Below, one piece after another: positions 8,006 through 15,480 of a DNA stretch of 23,578 bases; the stretch's first letter is position 1, and each line of letters opens with the position of its first letter. The notes under the pieces are model-generated. The model saw only the letters and a list, made by a program, of their open reading frames with translations, did not search any database and was not told the DNA's origin. Origin of the DNA: JBHIFB01 sp046760905. Lineage in GTDB: Bacteria; Gemmatimonadota; CAZMKB01. The DNA lies in the NCBI GenBank assembly GCA_046760905.1, contig JBHIFB010000046.1:1-23578 (forward strand), read 5' to 3'. The translations under genes and the position numbers were made by a program.

Positions 8006-10929
8006 TCATCCGTGTAATCGGACTTCTCTGCGTGGTCCTTCTAACCCTTACCGCTTTCTCATCCACTCAGGCCGAGATTGATCCGTATCTTCGCAGCATG
8101 CTCGATGAAACAGATGCCGGAGAGATAGTGAAGGTCACACTTAAGCTCCTGTATCAGGCTGATATCGACGGGCTTCTCGAGGAATTAAAATCAAGATCGG
8201 CACCGGCGGCCGAGAGACATAGCGCAGTGATAAGAGCGCTTCAGAAAGTTGCCGAGGAGTCTCAGCCGCCGGTCCTTGCAGCTCTTGAGGAATTGAAGAA
8301 TGAGGGAAAGGTTGTTTCTTATAAGAATTACTGGATATCAAACATATTTGAGGTGAGCTGCAGGGCCGATGCGGTGACCGAACTCTCTGATCTCGAAGTT
8401 GTGGAGATTGTGTACCTCACTCCTGTGGCCGTTCCCGTAGATGTCATCATGGAAGAGCATTCCCCTGCAGGGTCTCGTGGCGCCGAGCCTGGTCCCGGCG
8501 TGATAGGTGCGGATTCCCTGTGGAAAAAGGGGATCACGGGTGCAGGGAGAGTCGTCGGCCACATCGATACCGGGGTGGATGGTTCACACCCTGCCTTTTC
8601 TGAAAGATGGAGAGGTAACTTCGAGCCCCCGGAGGAATGCTGGCTTGCTCCCGGAACCGAATTCCCATTTGACAGCAGCGGTCACGGGACTGCCACGATG
8701 GGAATTCTTACCGGAAGGGACAGCGACACCGGAGATACGACAGGTGTGGCGATAGATGCCCTGTGGATATCAGCGAGATTCGGATTGGACGAGCATTCAG
8801 TTACGCCCACAGAAGCCCTTCAGTGGATGGCAGACCCTGATGGAAACCCTGATACATTCGACGATGTGCCGGATGTTGTCAGCAATTCCTGGTTCTATAT
8901 ACCCGAGACGGAGTGCTATCAGACTGACTGGGATGTGATCGACAACCTGGAGGCGGCAGGGGTTGTCGTCATGTTTGCCGCAGGCAATGTCGGTCCCGAC
9001 CCCGAAACAGTTGCTTCTCCGGCAAGCAGGAACACATCCGATATAAACGGATTCGCTGTCGGAGCCGTACACGATTCGAAACAGATAGCGAATTTCTCGA
9101 GCCGGGGCCCTTCTCCATGCGATGGTATCACGATAAAACCCGAAGTCACTGCACCAGGCGTGAACAACAGGACCGCAAGTTTGGGTAGTGGCTATGCAAA
9201 CGCCTCGGGGACATCTATTGCCTGTCCTTTTGCCGCAGGGGTGGTTGCACTTCTCAAGCAATTAAATCCCGAGGCAACAGTTGATGAGATAAAGACTGCG
9301 ATCCTCACGACAGCTGAGGACCATGGAGCCGAAGGTGACGATAATGAATATGGGATGGGAGTGGTCAATGCGTATGCGGCGGCTCTTGCGATATCCCCGT
9401 ATCAAGTAGAGGGAACGGTGACAGATGGGAGCAGCGGATTGCCAATTGCCGGAGCCGAGGTATTGGCGCTGGGAAAAGGACAGAGGACCCTTACGGATAC
9501 ATATGGAGAATATAATATCGGTGCTTTAGTCCAGGAAATTCAACTCCTCATCCAGAAATTCGGCTACTATCCTGATACATCAGACGTTCTTTCACTCGGA
9601 GATTCAACGCTTGTGCATGATGTACAGCTCATCCCGCTTGCCAGAGGAGCGATTGAAGGCATGATGACAGACACCTTGACAGGGGAAGGCATCCGTGCAG
9701 GCATAATATTACATTCCAACCAGGAGCCGGTCGACACTGTGATCACGGATGCCGAAACAGGCGCTTTTCTATTCCCGGAGGTGCCTGTCTCCTCACCACC
9801 TCTCGTTGTTTACACTGGCGTGGAAGGACGTTTCATAATGCCTTATCCCACATCTGTTTTGTATTCAGATACTATATTTGTGGAGGAAGGTGAAACATCA
9901 CATATCGACCTCAGTGCAGCACCGGCAAGGGTTCTCATCGCAGATGACGATGATGGAATGGGCTATGAACAGTTCTTAACCTCGGCAATAGACACCGCGG
10001 GGTGGACATATTACCATCATGATGTGCATGAAAACGGGGAGAGCGTTATCTACAATCTTGATGAGTTTCCCCAGGGGATCATACTGATATGGTACACAGG
10101 GATGAAAGAGGAGACATTGACAGAGGAGGAGCAGGACAGCCTCGAAGCGTTTCTGGATCGCGGAGGGAAGCTCTTCATAACAGGTCAGAACATTGCCGAA
10201 GATCTCTCATCGCAGGGTTCGTCATTTCTCACAGATCGTCTTCATGCAGGATACGGAGGGAATACAGATATGGGGAACGTCGAGGGTTACGACGCGGATC
10301 CTATTTTCGATGATATTCTGATGAGAACGAAGGGTCCAAATGGCGCAGACGACCAGTATTCCAGGGACATCTTGATTGTGGACGGCGTATCGGTACCTGC
10401 CTGTTACTACACCGAAGAGAGTGGAGGAGCTGATTCAGTCGTTGCGGGCCTCTGGATTGACGATCTGGGTTCAAGGATATTATTTTTGGGTTTCGGTTTC
10501 GAGGCGGTGAACCGGCCCTCCCCTCCTGATACGGAATTTGCAACGAGAGGCGAGATAATGGGGAATATCCTAAGCTGGCTGGAAGGCTGGGTCGAAATAG
10601 AAGATGATAAGGGTGGTGGTGAGCATGAAGCATTGCCCAGATCCTATTCGCTCTCTCAGAACTATCCGAATCCTTTCAATCCTACGACAGCGATTTCATT
10701 TGATATCCCCGATGATGGGAGGAAATTCCATCAGGTGAGGCTTGTGATTTTCGACATCAGGGGAAGGAGGGTGAGGATTCTGCTTGAGGGGAAATTTCCA
10801 CCAGGCAGGCACAATGTCGCCTGGAGTGGGAAGGATGACTCCGGCAGAAAAGTTTCATCGGGGCTGTACATATACAGGCTCTTCGTCGATGACCGGAGCC
10901 TCACGAGGAGGATGTTACTCCTGAGATGA
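8002..10929 (+). CDS. Exported subtilisin-family (S8) peptidase with multidomain C-terminus and FlgD/type-IX-like tail
   Basis: Secreted serine peptidase of 975 residues. Order: signal peptide (IGLLCVVLLTLTAFSS, cut near TQA); inhibitor-I9-like propeptide to about 155, with WISNIFEVSCRADAV; and the subtilase domain with an intact triad Asp189 (GHIDTGVDG), His228 (SSGHGTATMG) and Ser405 (ASGTSIACPFAAG), plus the oxyanion Asn in FAAGNVGPD. Two carboxypeptidase-regulatory-like beta domains begin near 473 and 552. A Rossmann-like region at about 645-860 resembles class I glutamine amidotransferase folds (RVLIADDDDGMGYEQFL, GGKLFITGQN). The C-terminal tail from about 880 has SLSQNYPNPFNPTT and ends SGLYIYRLFVDDRSLTRRML, typical of secreted proteins in FCB-type phyla. 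It overlaps coaE by four bases. It probably degrades extracellular protein. Confidence 0.93.
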   Translation: MIIRVIGLLCVVLLTLTAFSSTQAEIDPYLRSMLDETDAGEIVKVTLKLLYQADIDGLLEELKSRSAPAAERHSAVIRALQKVAEESQPPVLAALEELKNEGKVVSYKNYWISNIFEVSCRADAVTELSDLEVVEIVYLTPVAVPVDVIMEEHSPAGSRGAEPGPGVIGADSLWKKGITGAGRVVGHIDTGVDGSHPAFSERWRGNFEPPEECWLAPGTEFPFDSSGHGTATMGILTGRDSDTGDTTGVAIDALWISARFGLDEHSVTPTEALQWMADPDGNPDTFDDVPDVVSNSWFYIPETECYQTDWDVIDNLEAAGVVVMFAAGNVGPDPETVASPASRNTSDINGFAVGAVHDSKQIANFSSRGPSPCDGITIKPEVTAPGVNNRTASLGSGYANASGTSIACPFAAGVVALLKQLNPEATVDEIKTAILTTAEDHGAEGDDNEYGMGVVNAYAAALAISPYQVEGTVTDGSSGLPIAGAEVLALGKGQRTLTDTYGEYNIGALVQEIQLLIQKFGYYPDTSDVLSLGDSTLVHDVQLIPLARGAIEGMMTDTLTGEGIRAGIILHSNQEPVDTVITDAETGAFLFPEVPVSSPPLVVYTGVEGRFIMPYPTSVLYSDTIFVEEGETSHIDLSAAPARVLIADDDDGMGYEQFLTSAIDTAGWTYYHHDVHENGESVIYNLDEFPQGIILIWYTGMKEETLTEEEQDSLEAFLDRGGKLFITGQNIAEDLSSQGSSFLTDRLHAGYGGNTDMGNVEGYDADPIFDDILMRTKGPNGADDQYSRDILIVDGVSVPACYYTEESGGADSVVAGLWIDDLGSRILFLGFGFEAVNRPSPPDTEFATRGEIMGNILSWLEGWVEIEDDKGGGEHEALPRSYSLSQNYPNPFNPTTAISFDIPDDGRKFHQVRLVIFDIRGRRVRILLEGKFPPGRHNVAWSGKDDSGRKVSSGLYIYRLFVDDRSLTRRMLLLR

Positions 10930-10965
10930 GTGGGAAAGACCTCTGGATTATAACCTTAGCACCAT

Positions 10966-10992
10966 AAGTGGAGAAATACCACTTCCTGTTTT
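10966..10992 (+). terminator. Weak putative terminator after the subtilase gene
   Basis: AAGTGG (10966-10971), a 7-base loop and CCACTT (10979-10984) form a six-pair stem, followed by CCTGTTTT. The stem is short and the T run is interrupted, so termination may be partial. Confidence 0.35.
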
Positions 10993-10994
10993 AA

Positions 10995-11023
10995 TTGACT
11001 CAGATTTAGTTCTGTGATATAAT
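10995..11023 (+). promoter_or_regulatory. Near-consensus sigma-70 promoter of the M14 carboxypeptidase gene
   Basis: TTGACT at 10995-11000 and TATAAT at 11018-11023 are separated by exactly 17 bases. The start of transcription would be near 11030, giving a leader of about 50 bases with GAGGAGG at 11066-11072, six bases before the ATG at 11079. This makes the carboxypeptidase an independent unit. Confidence 0.85.
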
Positions 11024-11078
11024 AACAAAGTCGACGGATGTAGATAAGGCTGAAATCGAAAGCTCGAGGAGGCACCTC

Positions 11079-13058
11079 ATGAAGAACGTCACCTACTATT
11101 GTATGATATTGTTTTTCCTGATGTTAGCAGCGTGGTTCGCAAATACGGGTCACACGGATGCTGGAAAGAAGATGCTAATCAGGCTTCACACAACGACTGA
11201 AGAACAGATGCAGAAACTGCCAGGATGGCTCGATATAGCCGGGTCCAGGCCTTTAGAGTGGACCGATGTCGTCGTGCCCGAGGACCAGATTGGAGATATA
11301 ATGGCGCTCGGCATACCGATGGAGGTTCTCGAAGAGGACATAGAGGAATTGATGAGGGATGCTGCAGGGCAGTACCACACCTTCCCTCAGATGGTTGGCA
11401 TACTCGAGGATCTAGTGAATGACTACCCCGATATCGCCATGCTAGATACGATAGGACTGGGTTACCAGGATAACGAGATTTTCCTGCTCAAGATCTCGGA
11501 TAATGTAGAGATAGAAGAAGATGATGAAGAGGAAGTGCTCTTCATCGGGCTGCATCATGCCAGAGAATGGCCGAGCCTGGAAGTCGCCCTTTTCATAGCT
11601 GACAGTCTCACTACGGCCTATGGGGTGGAACCCGAGATCACCGACATTATTGACTCACAACAGATATGGATCATCCCGTGCATGAATCCGGACGGTTATA
11701 TATACAGCCATGATCAGGGTCATGACTGGCGCAAGAACAGACACTACTTCTCGCAGTGGGGTTCATGGGGTGTCGACTTAAACCGTAACTACAGCGGCTC
11801 GAACAACGGCGACAGGATCGGCCAGTGGGGTTCGGTGCAGGGTAGCATATCGAACAATCCAGACATGGAGACTTTCTGCGGTCCTGGACCCTTCAGTGAG
11901 CTCGAGACCATGGCTGTGAGAGATTTCGCCGAACAGCATGATTTCATTTTCATGGTGACCTACCACACTTACGGCGAGCTCGTCCTGTGGTCCTGGGCAT
12001 ATACCTATTCCCCGGCCCCCGATATGTCCATTCTCCAGAGCGTGGGTAACCAGTTTGCAGATCAGATAGGTGGACAATACGGAGGCTCATACACACCGCA
12101 ACAGAGTTCGCAGCTATACCCGACCACAGGTGATGCCACCGATTACTTCTATGGGTGGAACCTATACGTGGGCGGTACGAACACCCTCGCCTACACCGTG
12201 GAGATAGGAGCCAGCTTCCAGCCACCGCCCTCCGCGCTCGATCAGATTGTGAGGGAAAACTGGGATGGCGCGTATCACCTGTTGAGCGTTGCAGACAGTA
12301 TTAGAGCTCTGCTCAATCCAATGGTCATGCCGCCTGTAATAGATCCAATGGGCCATGATAGAGACGGTGACTACACGGTGAGCTGGAGTGAGAGTAACCC
12401 GGCAGCACAGGCGAGCAAGTTCCAGCTTGATGAGCTCACCGACTACGTGGTTACCGAGGAGGATGCTGAGAGCGGGAGCGGCCTCTGGACGATGAATGGA
12501 TTCAGCCTGACGACGAGCCGCTATCACTCATACAATCACAGCTTCTACTCCACAACGCAGAATGGAAACCAGTCGGTGACGATGAAAACGATATACCCAT
12601 ACAAAGTGGAGCCGGGTGATTCGCTCACATACTGGTGCTGGTATGATATCGAGAACCTCTGGGATTACGCTTTCGTAGAGGTCTCAGTTGATAAGCGGGA
12701 GTGGGATCTCCTGGCTTCTTACACCGGGAATCAGATGAGCTGGCAGAGGAAGGCACACAGCCTGGAGGATTATGAGGGTGAGTGGATATTCTTTCAGTTC
12801 AGGTACATCACTGACGATTATATAGAGGAAACAGGATTCTACGTGGATGATATCTATCCCGTGCCCGATTTCGGAAGTGAAACGACTCTGTCATCCAACA
12901 TAACCGACCTGTTTTTCGATGTTACCGACAGGCCGAATGGGATCTACTATTACAGGGTGAAGGGATACAACTCATCGAGAGGATGGGGCGATTTCAGTCA
13001 GCTCGAAGACGTCGAGGTGCTGAGGGGCAAGATCCACAAGGTAGCACATCAGTTATAA
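11079..13058 (+). CDS. Exported M14-family zinc carboxypeptidase
   Basis: Secreted metallocarboxypeptidase of 659 residues that should remove C-terminal residues from peptides. A signal peptide (YYCMILFFLMLAAWFANTG) is followed by a propeptide-like region to about 105 and the M14 domain. Zinc ligands are His160 and Glu163 (HHAREWPSLE) and His296 (TYHTYGELVLW); the catalytic base is Glu375 (YTVEIG). Substrate-binding motifs MNPDGY and DLNRNYSG are present, so it should be active. The C-terminal region (about 440-600) resembles the jelly-roll domain of immune-inhibitor-A/MAM-type secreted proteins (TGFYVDDI), then a fibronectin-like strand set (NGIYYYRVKGYNSSRGWG). Unlike the neighbouring subtilase it has no PNPFNP tail. 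It has its own promoter and a strong Shine-Dalgarno sequence. It converges on the C25 peptidase gene 28 bases away. Confidence 0.94.
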   Translation: MKNVTYYCMILFFLMLAAWFANTGHTDAGKKMLIRLHTTTEEQMQKLPGWLDIAGSRPLEWTDVVVPEDQIGDIMALGIPMEVLEEDIEELMRDAAGQYHTFPQMVGILEDLVNDYPDIAMLDTIGLGYQDNEIFLLKISDNVEIEEDDEEEVLFIGLHHAREWPSLEVALFIADSLTTAYGVEPEITDIIDSQQIWIIPCMNPDGYIYSHDQGHDWRKNRHYFSQWGSWGVDLNRNYSGSNNGDRIGQWGSVQGSISNNPDMETFCGPGPFSELETMAVRDFAEQHDFIFMVTYHTYGELVLWSWAYTYSPAPDMSILQSVGNQFADQIGGQYGGSYTPQQSSQLYPTTGDATDYFYGWNLYVGGTNTLAYTVEIGASFQPPPSALDQIVRENWDGAYHLLSVADSIRALLNPMVMPPVIDPMGHDRDGDYTVSWSESNPAAQASKFQLDELTDYVVTEEDAESGSGLWTMNGFSLTTSRYHSYNHSFYSTTQNGNQSVTMKTIYPYKVEPGDSLTYWCWYDIENLWDYAFVEVSVDKREWDLLASYTGNQMSWQRKAHSLEDYEGEWIFFQFRYITDDYIEETGFYVDDIYPVPDFGSETTLSSNITDLFFDVTDRPNGIYYYRVKGYNSSRGWGDFSQLEDVEVLRGKIHKVAHQL

Positions 13059-13086
13059 GGGAGACCGCCGTATTGCGAATACCACT

Positions 13087-15159
13087 TCACCACCGTGGGA
13101 TAGGGATTTTATGTATTGGAGGTGTGATTCTGCAGACCCCTTCATAGGGGAGAAAGTCAGGGGCGGTCACGGTCACATCCATCGTTCCGGGGCTAGAAAA
13201 TTCTACGAAGAATGTAGCCTCCCCTGAAGGGCCGGTATATGCGACCTCATAAACTTCGGTTTTCTTCATGATGCACACACGAGCTCCCTCGAGCGGATCG
13301 ATACCATCCGTTACCTCTACAATGAATTCGTGGATGCCAACCGGCATAGAGGATTGATGTGTCACATCCATATCAGCCGGCGTATCTAGCCAGATTGGCA
13401 TAGATGGTTCACCCAGCAGATTGAATGTCCACTCGCAGTGCTTCTCCCAGGCCTCGCCCTCATTGAATTGGAGCTTGGACCAGACGAGGGCTTTACCCAA
13501 CTCGTTCTGGTCGTGAATGAATACACCCTGCCACCAATCTCTGTCGAGCTGGCCTGATAATGTCTCTGGATCACCGACTGAGTAATAACTCATTCTTGTA
13601 TTACCCGTGAAGGCAACCCCGGCTTCATTGGAATTCATGATAACGAAATGTTCAGCGATACAATCCATCGGATCGAAATCCATGGCATTCGCAAGACAAC
13701 CCCAAGAGACGATTATAGACATCCTGTCATCGTTATTCAAATAGTCCACATAAGCGTTATCGATATATAAACCATGATTCAACCAACCCGTACCCATAAT
13801 CGTCTCACCACTATGGTCTGCATGATTCACAAGGTTTTGTCCGGCATTCAGAGCTGCAATCACATCATCCCTGTGATTGCCGGAATCGCTGTCATAGACT
13901 TTTGTAACGTTGAAACTCGAAGGGATATAGCCGTAAATAGTTTCCTTGAGATCCTCGAATGGCGTGGAGGCATCGGCATCCATCCCTATCAAAAGGATGT
14001 CGAGCGGGTAATCCGTGAGAGGAGGATCCTTCTCATATTTCAAAACCTTATTGACAAATACAGTTGCCTGATATGATTCTTCAGCCGAAGCCCTGCCAAC
14101 ATAAACATCATGCGTCCAGTCATCATCGAAGTCCGAATAGTACTGGTCGCTTGGAGTGATCTGGGAAGGGTAACTTCCGTAATAATACCTGTAGGCAAAC
14201 GGTACGGTTGAATTTCCACCACCAAGGAGAAAATACATGGTTCCCCAGTTTGAGTTCGCATCGATGATAAATTGTCGGATCTTGAGCGTATCACCTGGTC
14301 CCGTGTAGTTATCGTATATCCAGGAAACCGTCACTACGGTATCCTTCACCCCCTTCTTCGTGTTCCATTCAACAAGCGGTTGAAAATCCTCGGCGAATTC
14401 TTCGGAAGTGATTACTACATGTTCAAAATCACCAGGTGGCAAGATAAATGATGCCCCTTGTGAAGGTGGGTACAACTCAATGTCATTCGGGTTTATCACC
14501 AGCGCCTCCAGCATTTCTTGATAGTGGCGTCGTTGGCTTTCTGGAAATTTATTGTAGCCATTACCGATCATACCCGATGCATTCTCTCTGCAGCGGACGG
14601 TCACCTCGATGAGATCATGGAATACAAGGCTTTTCTCCTCCGGCAGATACTGTAAGGGATATATTCGTATCCAGGCAATCTCCTGGCCGGCTAAATCGCT
14701 TTGATGATCCAGCAAGGCCAGTTCCGAAGGGAAGCTTTGTTTCGAGTTATAGAACTCTCTATCCGGTTCGATCAGAGTCTGAGGCCTCTCTTCCCGGGTG
14801 CTGACCGGTTGCTGACCAGGAATCACGTTGAAGCTCCCAGGGATCTTTACTGAATGCAGCGGTGCACCATGGACATCCACGGCCCTGGTACCTGCTGGAA
14901 TAGCTACTCGAATCATCTGAACCGGAAGTACCGGCTTACCCAGCTCAGAAGTCACGCTTGCGTCGCGAAGAGTTATAAGATCGTATCCTGCCACCTGGTG
15001 GAATACAAGCTCTTCTTCAGAAAACTCGGCAGTAAATCTCACTCCATACGTGAACCCCTCTTCAAAACCCCATGATGCAGAGGCGAGAGCAGCTGAGGTG
15101 AGGAGGATGGATATCGCACATGTAATTCTTAAAATTCCCGCTGTATTCTTGAAAAGCAT
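13087..15159 (-). CDS. Exported C25-family (gingipain-type) cysteine peptidase
   Basis: Secreted protein of 690 residues. A signal peptide (LRITCAISILLTSAALASA) precedes a gingipain-type propeptide to about 230 (GKPVLPVQMIRVAIPAG; IAWIRIYPLQYLPEEKSLVF). The C25 catalytic domain follows: HVVITSEEFAEDFQPLVEW, YFLLGGGNSTVPFAYRYY, DVYVGRASAE. Likely catalytic His449 lies in NHADHSGE (His446 is an alternative) and likely nucleophile Cys488 in SWGCLANAMD. An Ig-like domain lies near 590-680. It ends at RITPPIHKIPIPRW without a PNPFNP tail, so it is either released differently or processed. AGGAGG at 15165-15170 lies five bases before the ATG, and a strong promoter lies 170 bases upstream. Cleavage specificity cannot be predicted. 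Confidence 0.92.
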   Translation of the reverse strand: MLFKNTAGILRITCAISILLTSAALASASWGFEEGFTYGVRFTAEFSEEELVFHQVAGYDLITLRDASVTSELGKPVLPVQMIRVAIPAGTRAVDVHGAPLHSVKIPGSFNVIPGQQPVSTREERPQTLIEPDREFYNSKQSFPSELALLDHQSDLAGQEIAWIRIYPLQYLPEEKSLVFHDLIEVTVRCRENASGMIGNGYNKFPESQRRHYQEMLEALVINPNDIELYPPSQGASFILPPGDFEHVVITSEEFAEDFQPLVEWNTKKGVKDTVVTVSWIYDNYTGPGDTLKIRQFIIDANSNWGTMYFLLGGGNSTVPFAYRYYYGSYPSQITPSDQYYSDFDDDWTHDVYVGRASAEESYQATVFVNKVLKYEKDPPLTDYPLDILLIGMDADASTPFEDLKETIYGYIPSSFNVTKVYDSDSGNHRDDVIAALNAGQNLVNHADHSGETIMGTGWLNHGLYIDNAYVDYLNNDDRMSIIVSWGCLANAMDFDPMDCIAEHFVIMNSNEAGVAFTGNTRMSYYSVGDPETLSGQLDRDWWQGVFIHDQNELGKALVWSKLQFNEGEAWEKHCEWTFNLLGEPSMPIWLDTPADMDVTHQSSMPVGIHEFIVEVTDGIDPLEGARVCIMKKTEVYEVAYTGPSGEATFFVEFSSPGTMDVTVTAPDFLPYEGVCRITPPIHKIPIPRW

Positions 15160-15211
15160 ATTAGCCTCCTCTTCTTTACTGATCTACAGTTTTTTCGGTA
15201 GAAAAGATACC

Positions 15212-15235
15212 GCCCCTCTGTAAATTAGATGGGGC
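15212..15235 (-). promoter_or_regulatory. Hairpin in the C25 mRNA leader
   Basis: Read on the - strand, GCCCC-A-TCT pairs with AGA-GGGGC (eight pairs, one bulge, 7-base loop). A second small stem, CGGTA/TACCG at 15196-15212, adjoins and overlaps it by one base. Both lie 37-76 bases before the start codon and could affect translation or stability. No riboswitch family is recognised. Confidence 0.4.
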
Positions 15236-15328
15236 ATCCAGCTGGGAGTTATGAATATAAACGCAAACTGAGTGAGATAAAGGTGCCCCTCAGAGGAAAA
15301 ATCTATCACTATGCTGATTCACTGTTTC

Positions 15329-15357
15329 ATCATATCATATAGAAAATGCTATGTCAA
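15329..15357 (-). promoter_or_regulatory. Consensus sigma-70 promoter of the C25 peptidase gene
   Basis: On the - strand, a perfect TTGACA (15357-15352) is followed after 17 bases by TATGAT (15334-15329). Predicted transcription start is near 15322. It separates the C25 gene from the asnB cassette upstream. Confidence 0.85.
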
Positions 15358-15480
15358 CCATTTCATTCTTATTTCCAAATGCCGCCTGCTCGATGGAACA
15401 TATTAGCCTTGATATATACGACTTGGGAGCAGTTGGTGTTCTGTGTGAGGTTCCTGGTGTAGGGGGGAGAATCTTCATCT

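Larger units (their letters stand above)
15160..15480 (-). other. 321-base gap: promoter and structured leader of the C25 gene, plus the end of the asnB cassette
   Basis: On the - strand, the part from 15480 to 15360 follows the sulfatase-like gene; I see no convincing terminator or gene there. A sigma-70 promoter lies at 15329-15357. From the predicted start near 15322 the C25 leader is about 160 bases and contains two adjacent hairpins. The motif AAGGCTAATATG occurs at 15399-15410, and its last 11 bases also occur at the C25 start (15157-15167); the upstream copy opens only a 10-codon frame outside the transcript. Confidence 0.6.

Noticed and set aside
10301..10633. A 110-codon - strand frame inside the subtilase gene.
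   Set aside because: It lies opposite a well-supported domain region, with Arg/Pro/His-rich composition typical of antisense shadows.
15196..15212. The CGGTA/TACCG stem next to a T run as a terminator.
   Set aside because: In the direction of the C25 transcript the run after the stem is A, not U. In the + direction the T run precedes the stem and no + gene ends there.
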